A stretch of 64,000 nt of DNA, taken from Cannabis sativa (Eukaryota; Streptophyta; Magnoliopsida; Rosales; Cannabaceae). The translations under genes were made by a program, and so were the position numbers. The stretch covers positions 1,550,001-1,614,000 of the forward strand of contig NC_083602.1 of NCBI RefSeq assembly GCF_029168945.1. The letters run 5' to 3'. Under the pieces are notes generated by a model. That model was not told the origin of the DNA. It ran no database searches and saw only the letters and a program-made list of their open reading frames with translations. Shown here in pieces: positions 23,437 through 35,731 of this stretch; positions within the stretch are counted from its first letter, which is position 1, and every line of letters begins with the position of its first letter.

Positions 23437-23555
23437 AAAATCTTAGAGTTATTACTGATCGCAATCCTAAGAAAGTTTCAGAGTTGAAGGATGCCGTGAT
23501 GTGGATTGCACCTTTGTTAAAAACATTATCTATTAATAAAAAGGTCATATTTTAG
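23437..23555 (+). pseudogene. F-box/FBD last-exon fragment
   Basis: An isolated 119-base piece of the FBD exon reads L-R-V-I-T-D-R-N-P-K-K, then E-L-K-D-A-V-M-W-I-A-P, and ends S-I-N-K-K-V-I-F and TAG at 23555. No upstream F-box or LRR part is present, so it is an orphan relic of a copy that has been lost. Confidence 0.8.
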
Positions 23556-24254
23556 CTGCTTTACATTATTGTAACTCTGAAATTTGGATCTAAAAGATTA
23601 GCACAAGAGCTAACTACGATTATGGATATAACTGTATTTCATCATTTGCTAAATGGAACTTTAGTCCGTTTTGAAATTGTTATTTACTTAATTTATTAGT
23701 AGCTTTATCAAAGTGTATTGTATTGTTAGGTTAATGTTGTTGTTGTTGTGATCTCTTCTAGATTTCTAGATATGGTTTTGAGGTATGTTAATTGGTTTTC
23801 TTTCTCATGTGTTCGTACAATTAGGTTTATGGGATTGGTGAATGGTTGTTTTATGAGGAGCTTATTTGGAAAAACTATTGTGAGGATTAGTCAAGCAAGT
23901 AATTGGACTTCCATCGGACAACTATCGGATCCTACATCAATCCTATTGGGACTAACGCAAATACATAAAAAATGGAACCCAATAAGACCACTATCTGACC
24001 CTACATCGGACCTATCGCAAAACATAAAAAAAAAAAAAATTGATAGACTATTGGACTACTATCAGGCCTATATCGAACGTACTTCTTCAATCTTAATCCT
24101 TTTTCAACAACAGAATGCATCGCGTCTGCTTGGTTTAAACAACCAGTTTTTTTGCCTATAACACAAATGAGTTAGAAATTTAGTTTATATATATATTAAT
24201 TATCAAATTATAAACTAAAAAACAAAACAAGAAAATGATTAAGTAATTATTAAT

Positions 24255-25287
24255 TTTCAGTGGGAAATTTGACATTATATACTTAAAAAAAACATAAATT
24301 GTTTTTATATGCTTCTTAAAAAAATGTAAAAATAATACCCTCCAAATATCTTTAATCCTAACAATACCCTCCTCATTCCAAACCTCCACTCTCCCTCTAA
24401 CTCTCTCGTTTCTCTCTCTTTCTCTAACTCTCCAAACCCATTCCCAACAAAACCCCATCGGACCACGAGAAGCACTTAAGCCCCGATTGTTCACGAGCTC
24501 CGACCGACCAAGACATCCCACGACCAAGACGATCCACGACCGAGAAGACCCATTATGACTTGTGACGATCACTGCACCCCTTCCGGCGAAACCCACTCGC
24601 TTATTTTCTGCATTTTTTTTTTGGTTTTTGACGATGTCGCAAAACATCGCTAAATGTTGCGAAACATCGCAAAATCATGAAACATCTCTAAATGTCTTCA
24701 ATTCACAACAGCGCTTGTTTTCTACATTTTTTTTTTCTGATTTTTGACGATGTCGCGAAACATCGCTAGATGTCGCGAAACATCGTAAAATCGTGAAAAC
24801 ATCTCTAAATGTCTCCAATTCACTATATCGCAAAACACATCGTGAATATCATCGCTAAACATCGCGAAACATCGCTAAAAATCGCTAAATATCGCTAAAT
24901 ATCGCAAATCATCACTAAACTTCATCTCTGGCCTCAGATTTGTTCTATCATTGCAAATACATCGCTAAATATTGTTAAATATCGCTAAATATCGCAAAAA
25001 ATTGGTAAACTAGAAGAAAAAAATGCAGAAAACGAGAGAGGCCGTGAGAGAAGATGACGACGAGGCCTTGCGACTGAAGTTTTGGGTCGTGTGTTCGACG
25101 GTAGGGGTTCTAGGTCGAGGTTAACGCCGGAGAAAGAGAGAGACATAAATGTTTGTTTTTTATTTGGTTAAAGGTAAAATTGGATAGAAAAATAGTGTGA
25201 GTATATTTTGCATGATGCAAAATATGCTAGCATATTTTTAGTGGATAAATTAATTTTAAGCATATAATATCAAATTTTTCTTTTCAA
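24255..25287. mobile_element. possible inverted-terminal element with minisatellite
   Basis: The left end AAATTTGACATTATATACTT matches the reverse complement of the right end near 25255-25285 (AAATTTGATATTATATGCTT). Inside the ends both sides run through phrases like ATATGC and a pyrimidine-rich stretch of CTCTCT. The interior (24606-25010) is a minisatellite. Size and layout suggest a non-autonomous DNA transposon, perhaps Mutator-like, but I could not fix a target duplication. Open frames inside are by-products of the repeats. Confidence 0.45.
24606..25010. repeat. minisatellite of CATCGCTAAA-type units
   Basis: Two imperfect tandem copies of a roughly 119-bp unit (about 24606-24724 and 24725-24843) each start with a T-rich stretch, then GACGATGTCGC and AACATCGCTA. 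After them come about fifteen short, 8-11 bp, variants of AACATCGCTAAAT up to about 25010. The run is C/G-containing and stands out against AT-rich surroundings. Confidence 0.75.
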
Positions 25288-25653
25288 TTATATATATATA
25301 TATATTAAATGTTAGTAATTTCATTTAAGAAAATTTACGTAAATAACTATTTTTTCACAAATTTTTACACTTATTTATTTTTTATATTTTTACAATAATA
25401 ATAAAAATAACAAGAAAACCACATAAAAAATAATATCTAAAAAAATCAAAATAATAAAAAAAATTACAAAAATCAAACAATAAAATAATAAAATAACTAT
25501 ATTTTATATAAATAAAATCTTAAATATTTAAAATTTTTTACAACTATATTTTCATAATTTTTAACTTTGTGTGTGTGTTTTTTTTTTTTTTTTTATTTTG
25601 AAAAATTATCCCAATAATTTAATAATTGAGAAATGTTGGTCAACTCTTACCCA

Positions 25654-25655
<2 letters not shown>

Positions 25656-25696
<41 letters not shown>
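25656..25696. repeat. (CT)n microsatellite
   Basis: Perfect CT dinucleotide run of about 41 bases, roughly 190 bases upstream of the folate-biopterin transporter start. CT tracts are common in plant 5' UTRs and core promoters, so it may lie in the leader of that gene. Confidence 0.9.
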
Positions 25697-25699
<3 letters not shown>

Positions 25700-25888
25700 A
25701 AATTAATCTTCAAGATTGAATTCGTTTCCTACTTTGGCATGAACATGGGGATTGAGCTTAAAGCCAAACTACTTCTTGTTCTTAATTGGGGATTCAACTC
25801 AAGCTAACCTTTAAGCTAAGCTTTTCTCCCCAGTAGTGAATCACAAGCTGAGTCACCAGATCCCCATTTTGAGAGAGTAGTAATAGTG

Positions 25889-28851
25889 ATGGTGGTGGAG
25901 GAGGAGAATGATAAGATGATGATAATGGAAGAGAAAAATGATGATGATGAGATGGAAAGAACAAGAAGAGGGTGTAGTAATGGTGGGCCAGTGGTGCATT
26001 GGTTGAAAAAGCTTGCCTCAGAAATGCATTGGAGTTTAGTATTAGGGGTGATTTTAATCTATGGAATAAGCCAGGGATTGAGTGGAGCACTTGGGCGTGT
26101 TGGAACTAAGTATTATATGAAAGATATTCAGAAAGTTCAACCTTCTCAAGCTCAGATTTATGGTGGAATCACTTCTATTCCATGGATTGTTAAACCCCTT
26201 TGGGGTCTTCTTACTGATGTTATCCCAATTTTTGGGTATAGAAGAAGACCCTATTTCATCATAGCTGGTAACTAACTAACTAACTAACTTCCATTTTTAT
26301 TATAAAGGAAAATTTAGTGCTCTTTATTAGTTAGTGGATGACGCTTTAGGATGCTTTTTTTTTTGTTTGTTTTGGTTTACTTTAAAGTTTGGAGTTTTAT
26401 TTAGACAAAAATCTAGGCTTGTTAAAGGTGATGTTTGTTAATAAAACAAGCCTTTCTGTTGTGTATTATAGCTAATGATTTTGATTGTATTTGAATATTA
26501 ATGTTGAAATTTAGAATTTACATTGTATTATTTTCTTTTTCTTTCTATTTTTGGATGGATGTTTGTTTAACTAATATTTATCTAATCAAAAGTAGTGGAC
26601 AACACTTTAGTATGCTTTTGTTTTTGGTATTTACTATTATTTAAGTAGTAAATTATGGGATATATTTGAGACATTGCTATTTTGGAAGAGAACTTGATCA
26701 GACTTCAATTGTGGTAGATTAATGAGTGAATTGTGGTATAATCTTACTGTGATGTGATGCTCTTGTGTTTATTCTTGGTCATAAATGATTTATCAATCAG
26801 TTGTTTTGTCATATATGTATAGCTTGTAATCTTGGTTTCAGCAGGACTTGTGGGAATTTGGTTTCAACAAAGTTTTCTCATCAGACACTTTACTTTGTTC
26901 TTCTAATTTCAGGTTCAATTGGTGTGATCTCGTTGCTTGTCTTATCGTTGCACGAAAATCTGCATCTGGTTTTAGCCATTTTGCTTTTAACATCAGGGAG
27001 TGCTGGTGTAGCAATATCAGATGTGACAATAGATGCATGTGTTGCACAGAGCAGCATTAGTCATCCTTTGCTTGCAGCCGATATGCAAAGCTTGTGCGCC
27101 TTGAGTTCGTCTATTGGCGCGCTCGTTGGATACTCTATAAGTGGTTTTTTACTCCATCTTATAGGTCCCAAGGTTAGGTAGCTAGCTAGCTTCTGTATGT
27201 ATGTTGTTGTAGTTTTCCTAGCTACTTTACATTCCGATCTAAAATTATGATTATTCTCGTTCTTTGTAGGGTGTGTATGGCTTGTTGACGATTCCATCTG
27301 CTCTTGTTATTTTTGTTGGGATTGTGCTTAAAGAGCCTCACATGCCTAATTTCCAATACAGACAGGTATTTGTTTCGATTTAATCTGTCACAGCTACACA
27401 AAAAGTTCACACAATTTCAAGAGCACAATCTAAACCAGAATTCTCTTAGAATAGAGAAGAAAAACAGTGCAAGAAAGTAGAAGAATAACACCAGGAATTA
27501 AACGAGTTCGAGCTAAGTGTAATGCTCTACATTTCGGTTGAATAGAAGCCATTATCATCTTCATTAATCACCCGACAGTTACAGAGTTTTACAAGTTGTT
27601 CTAACTCAAGAACACTTAAGAGTTTCAAAACTCACTTTTCTAGGGGTCCAGGATCAAAACTGAATTACCTAACTCAATCCCGAGTCAATCAATACTAGTC
27701 CTAGTTGGAAACTAACAAGTATACTGAATAGTAACTTGTAACCATTTACCACAGTATTTTGGGCTTTTATTAGGCTCTCTCTTACTTCTATATCACATGT
27801 TGAACAACCAGGTAAAGCAGAAGTTTCTGAATGCTGGCATTGCTATGTGGACAACACTGAAATCCCCAAGTGTTTGGAGACCATGTTTATACATGTACTC
27901 GTCATTCGCATTAAGTTTGAATATCCTTGATGGAATGTTCTATTGGTACACAGACGCCAAAGATGGTCCAAGATTCTCTCAGGTATGAATTTTACAATAC
28001 TTTTAAAACATATATACTGTGGAGTGTTATGATCAGCAAGAACAAATCAACAGCCAGAAAATGATAATGACAAGTTATAATAAGATCAAGAATTAAATGA
28101 ACAAAGGCAATTAAAACTAATAAAAATATGATGTAGTTTCACCTTATAGCCACAACAGTACAAAGTCACCAACTGTTATATCTGACAGTTAGTTAAGTTA
28201 GTTAATATCTAAATTATAAGTTAATGATTGTTTGGCTTTATGGTGCAGGAGAATGTTGGTTTCATATTCTCAATCGGTTCGATCGGGTCATTAGTGGGAG
28301 CTGTACTCTACCAAAATGTTCTCAAGGATTATCCATTTAGAGACTTACTTTTCTGGACACAGTTACTATATGGCTTTTCAGGAATGCTAGACTTAGTGCT
28401 GGTTTCGCGATTGAATCTGAAATTCGGCATCCCTGATTACTTCTTTGTAGTGATTGATGAAAGTTTATCTCAAATGATTGGAAGGCTTAAATGGATGCCT
28501 CTTCTTGTGCTCAGCACAAAGCTTTGTCCTTCGGGTATTGAAGGCACCTTCTTCGCTCTGCTGATGTCTATCGATAACATTGGACTTCTCTCGTCTTCGT
28601 GGGGTGGTGGCGTTCTGCTTCATGTGTTGAAGATTACTCGAACACAATTCGATAAACTATGGCTTGCAACTTTGATTAGGAACATATTGAGAGTTAGTCC
28701 TCTAATGCTGCTATTTTTGGTACCGAAAAATGATTCTAAATCTTGCATTCTTCCCATGGAAAATTTTGACATAGAAGAGGAGACTGAAATAGAAGAGGCA
28801 AAGAATGTTGAATTGGTTTCCCTTGTAAACAATTTGGATTATGGTAGATAG
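25889..28851 (+). CDS. folate-biopterin transporter (FBT2-like)
   Basis: Five exons, 25889-26267, 26913-27172, 27270-27365, 27812-27982 and 28249-28851, all with GT-AG borders and consistent phases, encode 502 residues. The product belongs to the BT1/folate-biopterin transporter family, multi-pass membrane proteins of the major facilitator type. Conserved blocks include [76 protein letters not shown], and [18 protein letters not shown]. The N-terminal 35 residues are acidic and Met-rich, followed by about 12 predicted membrane spans. The ATG at 25889 is the first in frame. Substrate (folates or pterins) is inferred from family membership. Part of this gene (from 26841) is duplicated at 38295. 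Confidence 0.92.
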
Positions 28852-30010
28852 CCAAAACAGAAGAATCTCTCAATCTCACCCCACATTGTGAGTGAGAGGA
28901 AAAGAGAAATAGTTCATCTAATTAATTAATTATTATTACCATTGTTAATGTTGATGTTATTAATATAATAATTATTGCCTAAATATAGAAGTCAATTAGG
29001 ACTCTTATTTATATATATGGGTACAATCTTAATGAATATTACTTATAAATAGATATTAATAGAAAATTTTGAGTTTCTATACTTAATTTTGCTATCTAAT
29101 TAAAAAAGTTTGAGGTTGTTCTATTGAGTTAAGAGAGAAATAAAAAAAAATAAAGTTAATTTGAGTTAAAGAAAGAGATAAAATTAATGTTAAATATAAA
29201 CATATTTTTAAGAAAATGAGAGAATTTTTTAACTAAATAGTAAAATTAAGCACATAAATTTTAATTTTTCTTTTATTATTGTTCATTAGATTAAAATCTC
29301 ATTTTTGAAAAGTAGTATTTTTAAAATTGGCATTTAATTATGTATATTATATATTTTTTTAATAAAACCAAGAAATAAGCATTCATTATATGAAAAACTT
29401 ATAAATAAATGTTCCAAATAATGTGAGATAGTCTTCTAAGGACTTCAAAATGGGCCTTTCCAATTTTTTAATAATTCACAAATATATTCCAATAATTTTT
29501 CTATAAGAATTGACTGAATATACAGTATATATACTAAACTACACTAAAGAGAAAAAGAGAGTGAACCTAAAGCTGCATATCTTAGTGGTACCAATTGAAA
29601 ATTGTTGCTACCAAACCAAATCAAATCAAATCCATACCAAACTCATATCATACACAAACATATCAATATAATAAAGAAGCTTATCTTCTAATAACCACTT
29701 AACTAAGACAATTAAGACAAAATAGTATTAACAAATAACTAGTTAAAAACAAATCTTTATTGTTTTACATCTCAACAAGTACCTTACAGACTATGCTGCA
29801 TATTGTTTTCTCTTCTTCTCTGCTGTATTGTACTATTATTGTACTATAAGCTAATAAATTTCATATCATTCTTATGCAAAGTAAAGTAGTCAAGTTCATC
29901 ATCATCTGTACAAAAGCCACTATTAACATAAACACCACCATCCCATAAAGGACTACACATACCATTTTCTAAAACTATCAAATGAGAGTGACTCTTGAAC
30001 TTTAAAGCAG
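28852..30010. other. convergent intergenic region between transporter and F-box gene
   Basis: This lies between the stop of the transporter (+) and the stop of the F-box gene (-), so both 3' UTRs are here. The part from 29185 recurs three times in the window (29185, 37143 and 40639), marking a duplication boundary. No other gene is seen. Confidence 0.5.
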
Positions 30011-31565
30011 CTAAAATATCTGCATTTTGTTAATAGACAATGTTTCTAAAGAAGGTGAAATCCACATTAACGAGTTCTTCAAATCTGACATTCTTTCGGG
30101 ATTACTATCTTTAGTAATAACTCTAAGATGCTTCAAATTAAGCAATGGAGAATAACATACCCTCTTGAACTTTTCTGGCCAAATAAGAGCCTAATTCATA
30201 CAAACATATAAACATATTAGATCAATAATACAATATTTAAATAACTCAAGATAATCAAATTAAAATAAATAATACAAGTACCTTAAATTCTTTAACATGT
30301 AGGCTAAGAGTATTCCAAGAGCAATTGAAATTCGAAAGAAAATTCAACATATCAATATACCACTCCGCATCATAATCTCTACAATCCTCATAAATCGCCA
30401 TTTTTCCACTCAACAAATTAGATGACTCTATCGATATGATTGTATCAATAGTACCTTCATAACAAAAGTATTCTAATTCCGGAGCTGATTCAATTGTAAC
30501 CTTGGCCTCCCTTGAGTAACAATTCTTAAAATAGAAACTTTTCAAGTGTTGACTCGAGATTTTGAGATGACACTCGTCGTAGTAACAAGGTACATTCATG
30601 ATGCTCAAAGTCAAATTCTCAAGAAGAGGATTATTAGAAATAAGAGAGTTCAACGCCATCACCCCAACATGCGTTATTGATAGATCATTCATCGAAAGAA
30701 CTTTAATTTTGTTACAAGTTGAGAGATTTATATTCGCGAAAGAATTACTAAATATCGAAGAATTACTAGTAAGTACCAAAGATTCAAGATTTATAGCATC
30801 AATTTGTAAGTCTTTCACATATGTATACACCAATTCCAAGTTCTTGAGGCTTAAGCTTCGCAACCGGTGCATACCATCAATTTGTAACAAACCATGCCAA
30901 CATAACCGAAATTTCTCAAGAGAAGGACAACCCAACAAAAACTTGAATACCACATTGGGTTCATATTTCACAGTATATGATGTCTTAATATTTTCCAATG
31001 ACAAAGTTTTTAGTAATGGGAAATTAAATGAATGAGATTTATCCAACATTACTCCACATAACTCCAAATTAGTCAAAAATTTTGTATTGTTTAAGAATAC
31101 TTTAGGTAAGCAGTGGTAATAGTAACCTCTATTGCTTTTGCCTATGGATAGAGAGATTTCCTTAATCTTGTTCTTCTTGACTATAAAAGCTAACCATTTA
31201 TTTATGAGGTGAGCATTACTTATTTGATAGAAACCTTTCATTTCAAGCTTAAAACTAGTTATGCATGAAGAACCAAGAACACGATGCATACCTTTCTTGC
31301 GTTGTTTAAAATATTTTTCGACGTAATTGTAGAACTTTTCTTGCTCATTTTCCCATTCAATTCCGAAAACAATATTCTTATTGGAGAAAAAGATTGTGGG
31401 AACTGAATACCAGATGAGTTTCCAACGCTTGGAAAGAACGCATGTTCGAACTACATCTTGAGTTGGGAGAAACGATAGGATGTCATTGATTATTGAATCG
31501 GGAAGATTCGAAATTCTGTCATCACCACCCACCATTGATGATGATGATGATGATGATGATGCCAT
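30011..31565 (-). CDS. F-box/LRR/FBD protein, duplicate copy A
   Basis: Exons are the complement of 30282-31565 and 30011-30190, with a 91-bp phase-0 intron, encoding 487 residues. The ATG at 31565 is preferred because the duplicate at 41270-42827 begins at the same place; an upstream in-frame ATG-less extension is hydrophobic leader-like sequence. After M-A and a Ser run (GAT/ATG repeat in DNA) comes the F-box, about residues 14-60 (R-I-S-N-L-P-D-S-I-I-N-D-I-L-S-F-L-P). LRR segments include G-C-P-S-L-E-K-F-R-L and N-P-L-L-E-N-L-T-L. Exon 2 starts A-L-I-W-P-E-K-F-K-R and ends I-N-K-M-Q-I-F. It differs from copy B at only a few residues (for example W-H-G-L-L-Q against W-Y-G-L-L-L). Intact. 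Confidence 0.88.
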
Positions 31566-32280
31566 TTGGATTGTGAACTGTGTAACGTAAACAACCAAAT
31601 TTAAGATAATACTATAGTAAGTAGTTGAGTATATATATAATATATATATATATAGAAAGAAGTAAAAGTAAGTAGACAAGTTATTTATAGATTCTTACAT
31701 GAATGAAGATGATGATGATGATTAAATATCTTCAAAGAAATGAGATTTAAGGGTTCCAATTTTCTTTTCTTTTTTTTGTTGTTGTTGGGCAGTTCTCCAT
31801 TTCTTAACAATAAATAAAAGAGAATGAGGTTATTATTGTAATTTTAGTCATACTTTTTTGAGAGAGTTTTGTTTGCATGCCCAGATGAATATGATAAGTA
31901 CACTCTGAAATTTAAAAAAGTTAAGTTTAAAATAAAAAATAAAAAAACCCTATACTTTTTTTTTTACTTTTTTTATCCTATTATTCATTGTTAGTTTTAA
32001 TACTTATCTTAATTTTATTTTTAATTTTTTTTTCTTTAAATCATGTATATTTTTTTTCTCTAATAGAATTTTATATTTTAATTTTTTTTGCTAAGGATAT
32101 TTTTTAAGAATATAAATTTGAAAAAAAATATAAAAAATAATGTAATTAAAGAATAAAGATATGTATTTTATGTAAAATTAAAATTATTGCAAAAAAATCT
32201 ATTTATAAGTTTTTAAGTGCAAATAAAATTACCACCCCCTTTTCTTTTTAAAGGTTGCCATACTTAATTTTACATAAGTT
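31566..32280. other. 5' flank of F-box copy A
   Basis: Upstream sequence on the minus strand. A TATATATA-rich stretch at about 31630-31655 lies 65-90 bases before the ATG and may serve as the core promoter. A (GAT)n run is at 31710-31723. The rest is AT-rich. Confidence 0.4.
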
Positions 32281-32680
32281 TAGAAAAATTCTATAATGCA
32301 CGTATTGTTTCTGCATCAGAGAAATTTTTTTTATTCTAATTTTTTTCATAGTAATTTTCTCTGTAGTTATTTAAGACATCCGCAAAATTTTAAGAAATTT
32401 GGTAACATTTAATGCGCCGAAAATAAGGTTTAAAAAATTTATTGTATGCGTAATTTTTTTTATATACGTATGAATAGACTATTTGAAAAATATTTTCTAC
32501 ATTGAAAATTATTTTGAATTTTTTTAAAATTTTGTAGGATGTCTTAAATTACTGTAACAAACACGAGTATGAAAAATTGAACTAAATTTAATTACGGATG
32601 TCAAAACAGATAAGGAATGCATCAGTGTATTTCTTTTAGGAGTGCATTGTAGAAGCGCTCAAAAGTTTATTGAAAAAAAA
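32281..32680. mobile_element. foldback element, copy 1
   Basis: The left arm (TTCTATAATGCACGTA..., TTTCATAGTAATTTTCTCTGTAG..., TTATTTAAGACATCC) is an imperfect reverse complement of the right arm (GGATGTCTTAAATTACTG..., CATCAGTG..., TGCATTGTAGAA). Arms are about 110-150 bases and the centre contains TATGCGTAA/TATACGTATG. No coding capacity. It is followed directly by copy 2. The equivalent in segment B is at about 43526. Confidence 0.65.
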
Positions 32681-32683
32681 TTA

Positions 32684-33075
32684 TAGAAAAATTCTGTAAT
32701 ATAGTCCCTAAAATGGGCACACTGATGCGCCTGTATTTGTTTTAGCATCCAACATCCAGCATCTAGGAACTCTTTTTAGTTCAATTTTTTTTCATAGTTT
32801 TGTACTTTGTAGTTATTTAAGATATCCTACAAAATTTTAAAAAAAATTGAAAAATTTATACAAAGGGTTCAAATAATTTGTTACATGTCTGTCTCTTTAA
32901 TTTTATACGTGTGTGAAATAGATTTTTTGAACATTGTTTTGTATATTGTAAATTATTCCGAATTTTTTAAAATTTTAAAAAATATTTTAAATAACTATAA
33001 CATACACATGATAAAAAAAAATAAACTAATAAATTTTTCTGAATAACGAAACAGTAGAAGATGCATTGAGTTCAT
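32684..33075. mobile_element. foldback element, copy 2
   Basis: The same family as copy 1, head to tail with it. It opens with AAAATTCTGTAATATAGTCC, has GTAGTTATTTAAGATATCC in the left arm, and ends through AAATAACTATAACATACACA and ACGAAACAGTAGAAGATGCA. Duplicate in segment B at about 43918-44320. Confidence 0.65.
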
Positions 33076-34271
33076 TACAGATGACAAGAGTGATCAAGAA
33101 GAAATTACTGAAATGTTTAAAATAAAATATTGAGACTGTCAAAAGCTAAATTTTCTTATTTGAGGTTTTCTTGAAAAATAATCTAATGTATTGAGTTCAT
33201 TGAACAACAGTTGTTAGTTGTTAGTTGTTGTTGTTGTTCTTTTTCTAATTTATATTGTTGTTCCCAACTCAATATATGTTTTTGGAGCTTGACTCAGTGA
33301 TACACTCATCCTTAATTGAGGTGTATATATTATACTCATATTTTGTAATATAAGAACATATTATTAATAAGAGACATTATTATATCTGTAAAAGACAGAG
33401 AGATTAGTGTACCTCAATACTAGTGAATGAGAAGTTCAGATCAAAACAAGGTGGAATTAGTTACTTTGACCACTTAGAAGTCAACTCCAAATCCTAACTA
33501 CTTTTACTAAATATCGCGGCCAACTCAGCATTTTCAGTTAAAATCTGTTACAAATCTTTACTTGGGTTTAGTTTCAAGCTATGATGAAGAGAGATTCAAG
33601 TTCACCAATTGTAAAGTTACTGATTTAGAACCTAATTCCAATCAAGGGAATGAAAATGAAAACATAAAATGCAAAACAAAACAGCCTTTGATTTCAAACT
33701 TTATTGATTCACACTTGGTGTTACAATGGTGATGATCACCAACAGCTATGAACTCACAAGAGAATCGAGTTCTATAGCTTTCATTTCTGTACAGAGAAAA
33801 TTTCGGAGAGGAGGAGAATTTGGTATTTAAAGGCATTGTCCAAAAATATTGGAAAAACAGAATTGTACCCAACTAATTAACTTAACTGCCGAGATTGAAG
33901 CTTTAAGGAATTTACTTGTTGTAACACCACAACAAGTATCTCATGGTGGTTGATTGAACCTCGTAATTCTTAGTGTGTTTGTTCCAATAATTGTTCATAA
34001 TTATTCTTTAGTTTTTCAGCTATTTAATCTTTTTTATGTGTTCTTGATGAGGTGTTAATTCACCACAAAATATACAATTGATTGCATATATAAGAGACAA
34101 TATTGTATCTGTGTTTTTCTATGAGAACCAATGTATAATGAATGAATGTACATACAAAAAGACAAGACAGAGATATTAGAACATAATAAATAAATCATCA
34201 ACAAAAATCTCAAAGTTCACTTCATATTCATTTTGTTTTAAGGTCATTTTATCCTAATAATTAATAATGAG
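33076..34271. other. non-coding region with a conserved short open frame
   Basis: The duplicated region contains a 76-codon open frame on the minus strand at 33642-33872 (copy at 44786-45016, near identical). It resembles no family I know and probably survives only because the duplication is young. Bases 33193-33320 hold a GTT-rich insert absent from segment B, bordered by ATTGA on both sides. Confidence 0.4.
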
Positions 34272-34395
34272 TGTTGAGAATCATGGGGTTCCAACTCAAA
34301 ACCAATTGGTAATAAGTGGAGCAGCCCATATTTCTTATATATGGCTCAATACTTTCATATTTAATCCATGTGGGACAATATTCTCCAATAATGAG
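34272..34395 (-). mobile_element. copia LTR fragment
   Basis: Read on the minus strand: GGAGAATATTGTCCCACATG, TGAGCCATATATAAG, CCAATTGGTTTTGAG and, at the end, ATGATTCTCAACA. The same order occurs at 54285-54402 (+), where it is followed by the primer-binding site TGGTATCAGAG. Here no primer-binding site follows, so it looks like a solo LTR or LTR piece. The duplicate is at 45415-45540. Confidence 0.6.
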
Positions 34396-34670
34396 GTCTA
34401 TGATGATCTTCATCCTTCATTTTCCAACTCATTATTCAGACAAAATGATCATTCAACATATGTATTCTTGCAATTTTGACTATAATTAATACATTGGAAA
34501 CCAAAAGTTACATATTTTGGCAACAATTTACAGAATTATATGACTTGAAATAATGTCAAAAACATGAGTATGACATTAGTGTTGATGGAATTCTGTTTGG
34601 CCTGAGAGAAATATTATATTATGAGTTTAAAAACAGAAAGAATGGAAAGTGGGATAAGCCATCTGAATAT

Positions 34671-35070
34671 TCAAAAGGGATGTACTGATGCACCCTTGAC
34701 TAGTTTCGGCATCCAGAAGAATTTTTTAGTTTAATTTTTTTTTCATATTCATGTACGTTATAGCTATTTAAGATAACCTACAAAATTTTGAGAAATTCAG
34801 AATAATTTACATTGTAGAAAACAATGTTCAAACAGTTTATTTTACACGCGTATAAAATAAAATAGTCACGCGTGCAACACACCATTTGAACGTATTTTTC
34901 AGCGTGTTAAACTTTTTCAAATTTCTTAAAATTTTGCAGGATGTCTTAAATAACTATAACGTACATGACCATGAGAAAAAATTTGACTAAAAAATTATTT
35001 CGGGTGCTAAAATAAGATAAGGGTTCATCAATACATCTATTTTAAGGATGTGCATTGTAAGATTTTCCTG
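34671..35070. mobile_element. foldback element, copy 3
   Basis: The best-preserved copy. The left arm runs GATGCACCCTTGAC, TTTCGGCATCC, TCATGTACGTTATAGCTATT, AAAATTTTGAGAAATT. The right arm, reverse complemented, gives the same string of phrases (GATGAACCC, TAGCACCCG, TCATGTACGTTATAGTTATT, AAAATTTTAAGAAATT). The loop contains TTACACGCG and CACGCGTG. Each arm is at least 110 bases. Confidence 0.75.
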
Positions 35071-35731
35071 AGTAATTAGTTCTATTATTCCTTTATATTT
35101 GAAAAAAGAAAAAAAAGTAAGAAAAATGTAGAAAAAAAATTAAAAAAAAAACTATAAATTCTCGTGGAAAAAAAATTATGTATCCAATTTAACAAAATAT
35201 ACCATATATGAAAAATTGATTTTTTTTTTTTTTTTTTTGTTCTCTACACATTTTTTTCCTACATAGCCTAAATAATTCATTTCTCCAAAAATTCAAAATT
35301 GTAATCCTGCTAGAAAACTTATCAGAGTTGTGATCACCACAGAAAAAAATATCTGTTGCCAATATACACTTCTCCTATGGTTACCCCTTATGTAATTTTC
35401 TCATATTTTTCAACTTTTTAGTTTGTATAAAAGCCATAAAATTTATAATATGACCCTTAGCCTGAAATAGATGTTTCAACAAATATGGCTTATCAATTAG
35501 TCAGTAATTGGCTACTTGATTAATATGTTTTCAATGTGAAAGAAAACAAACTGTAAATGGGCTTTATCTCAACATAGTGTAAAAGTAAAACTTGGAAAGT
35601 CTCAAAGACTCTATAAGGGTAAAATTAACATTATTTACTTGACAAAATGACAAACATCAAGTAGTATTCTTGACTCTACACAACAACTTGTTTCAGTATT
35701 AAGAGGCAATGTTAGATAGAAGGCATCATTT
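35071..35731. other. 3' flank of IDM-like copy A
   Basis: AT-rich sequence with a T run at 35220-35239. It is downstream (minus strand) of the IDM-like gene stop at 35732. No gene recognised. Confidence 0.4.

Noticed and set aside
23748..24161. 137-codon open frame on the plus strand
   Set aside because: It begins at a GTG and contains short internal DNA repeats (ATCGGACC, CCTACATC); no family resemblance.
24180..24647. 155-codon minus-strand open frame
   Set aside because: It runs through a pyrimidine-rich flank and the minisatellite-bearing element; the translation has no known domain and looks like a product of repeat composition.
24840..25010. CRISPR-like array
   Set aside because: Units are short, variable and without spacers; the context is a plant nuclear genome.
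26838..27410. Several minus- and plus-strand frames overlapping the transporter exons
   Set aside because: They overlap conserved transporter exons and have no homology of their own; they recur at 38292-38864 by duplication.
30598..31035. 145-codon plus-strand frame (with a twin at 41857-42294)
   Set aside because: It is an antisense shadow of the F-box gene and appears in the duplicate only because the F-box gene does.
31566..31679. Extension of F-box copy A upstream of 31565
   Set aside because: It is AT-repeat sequence (TATATA), not conserved in copy B, and lies where the promoter and leader are expected.
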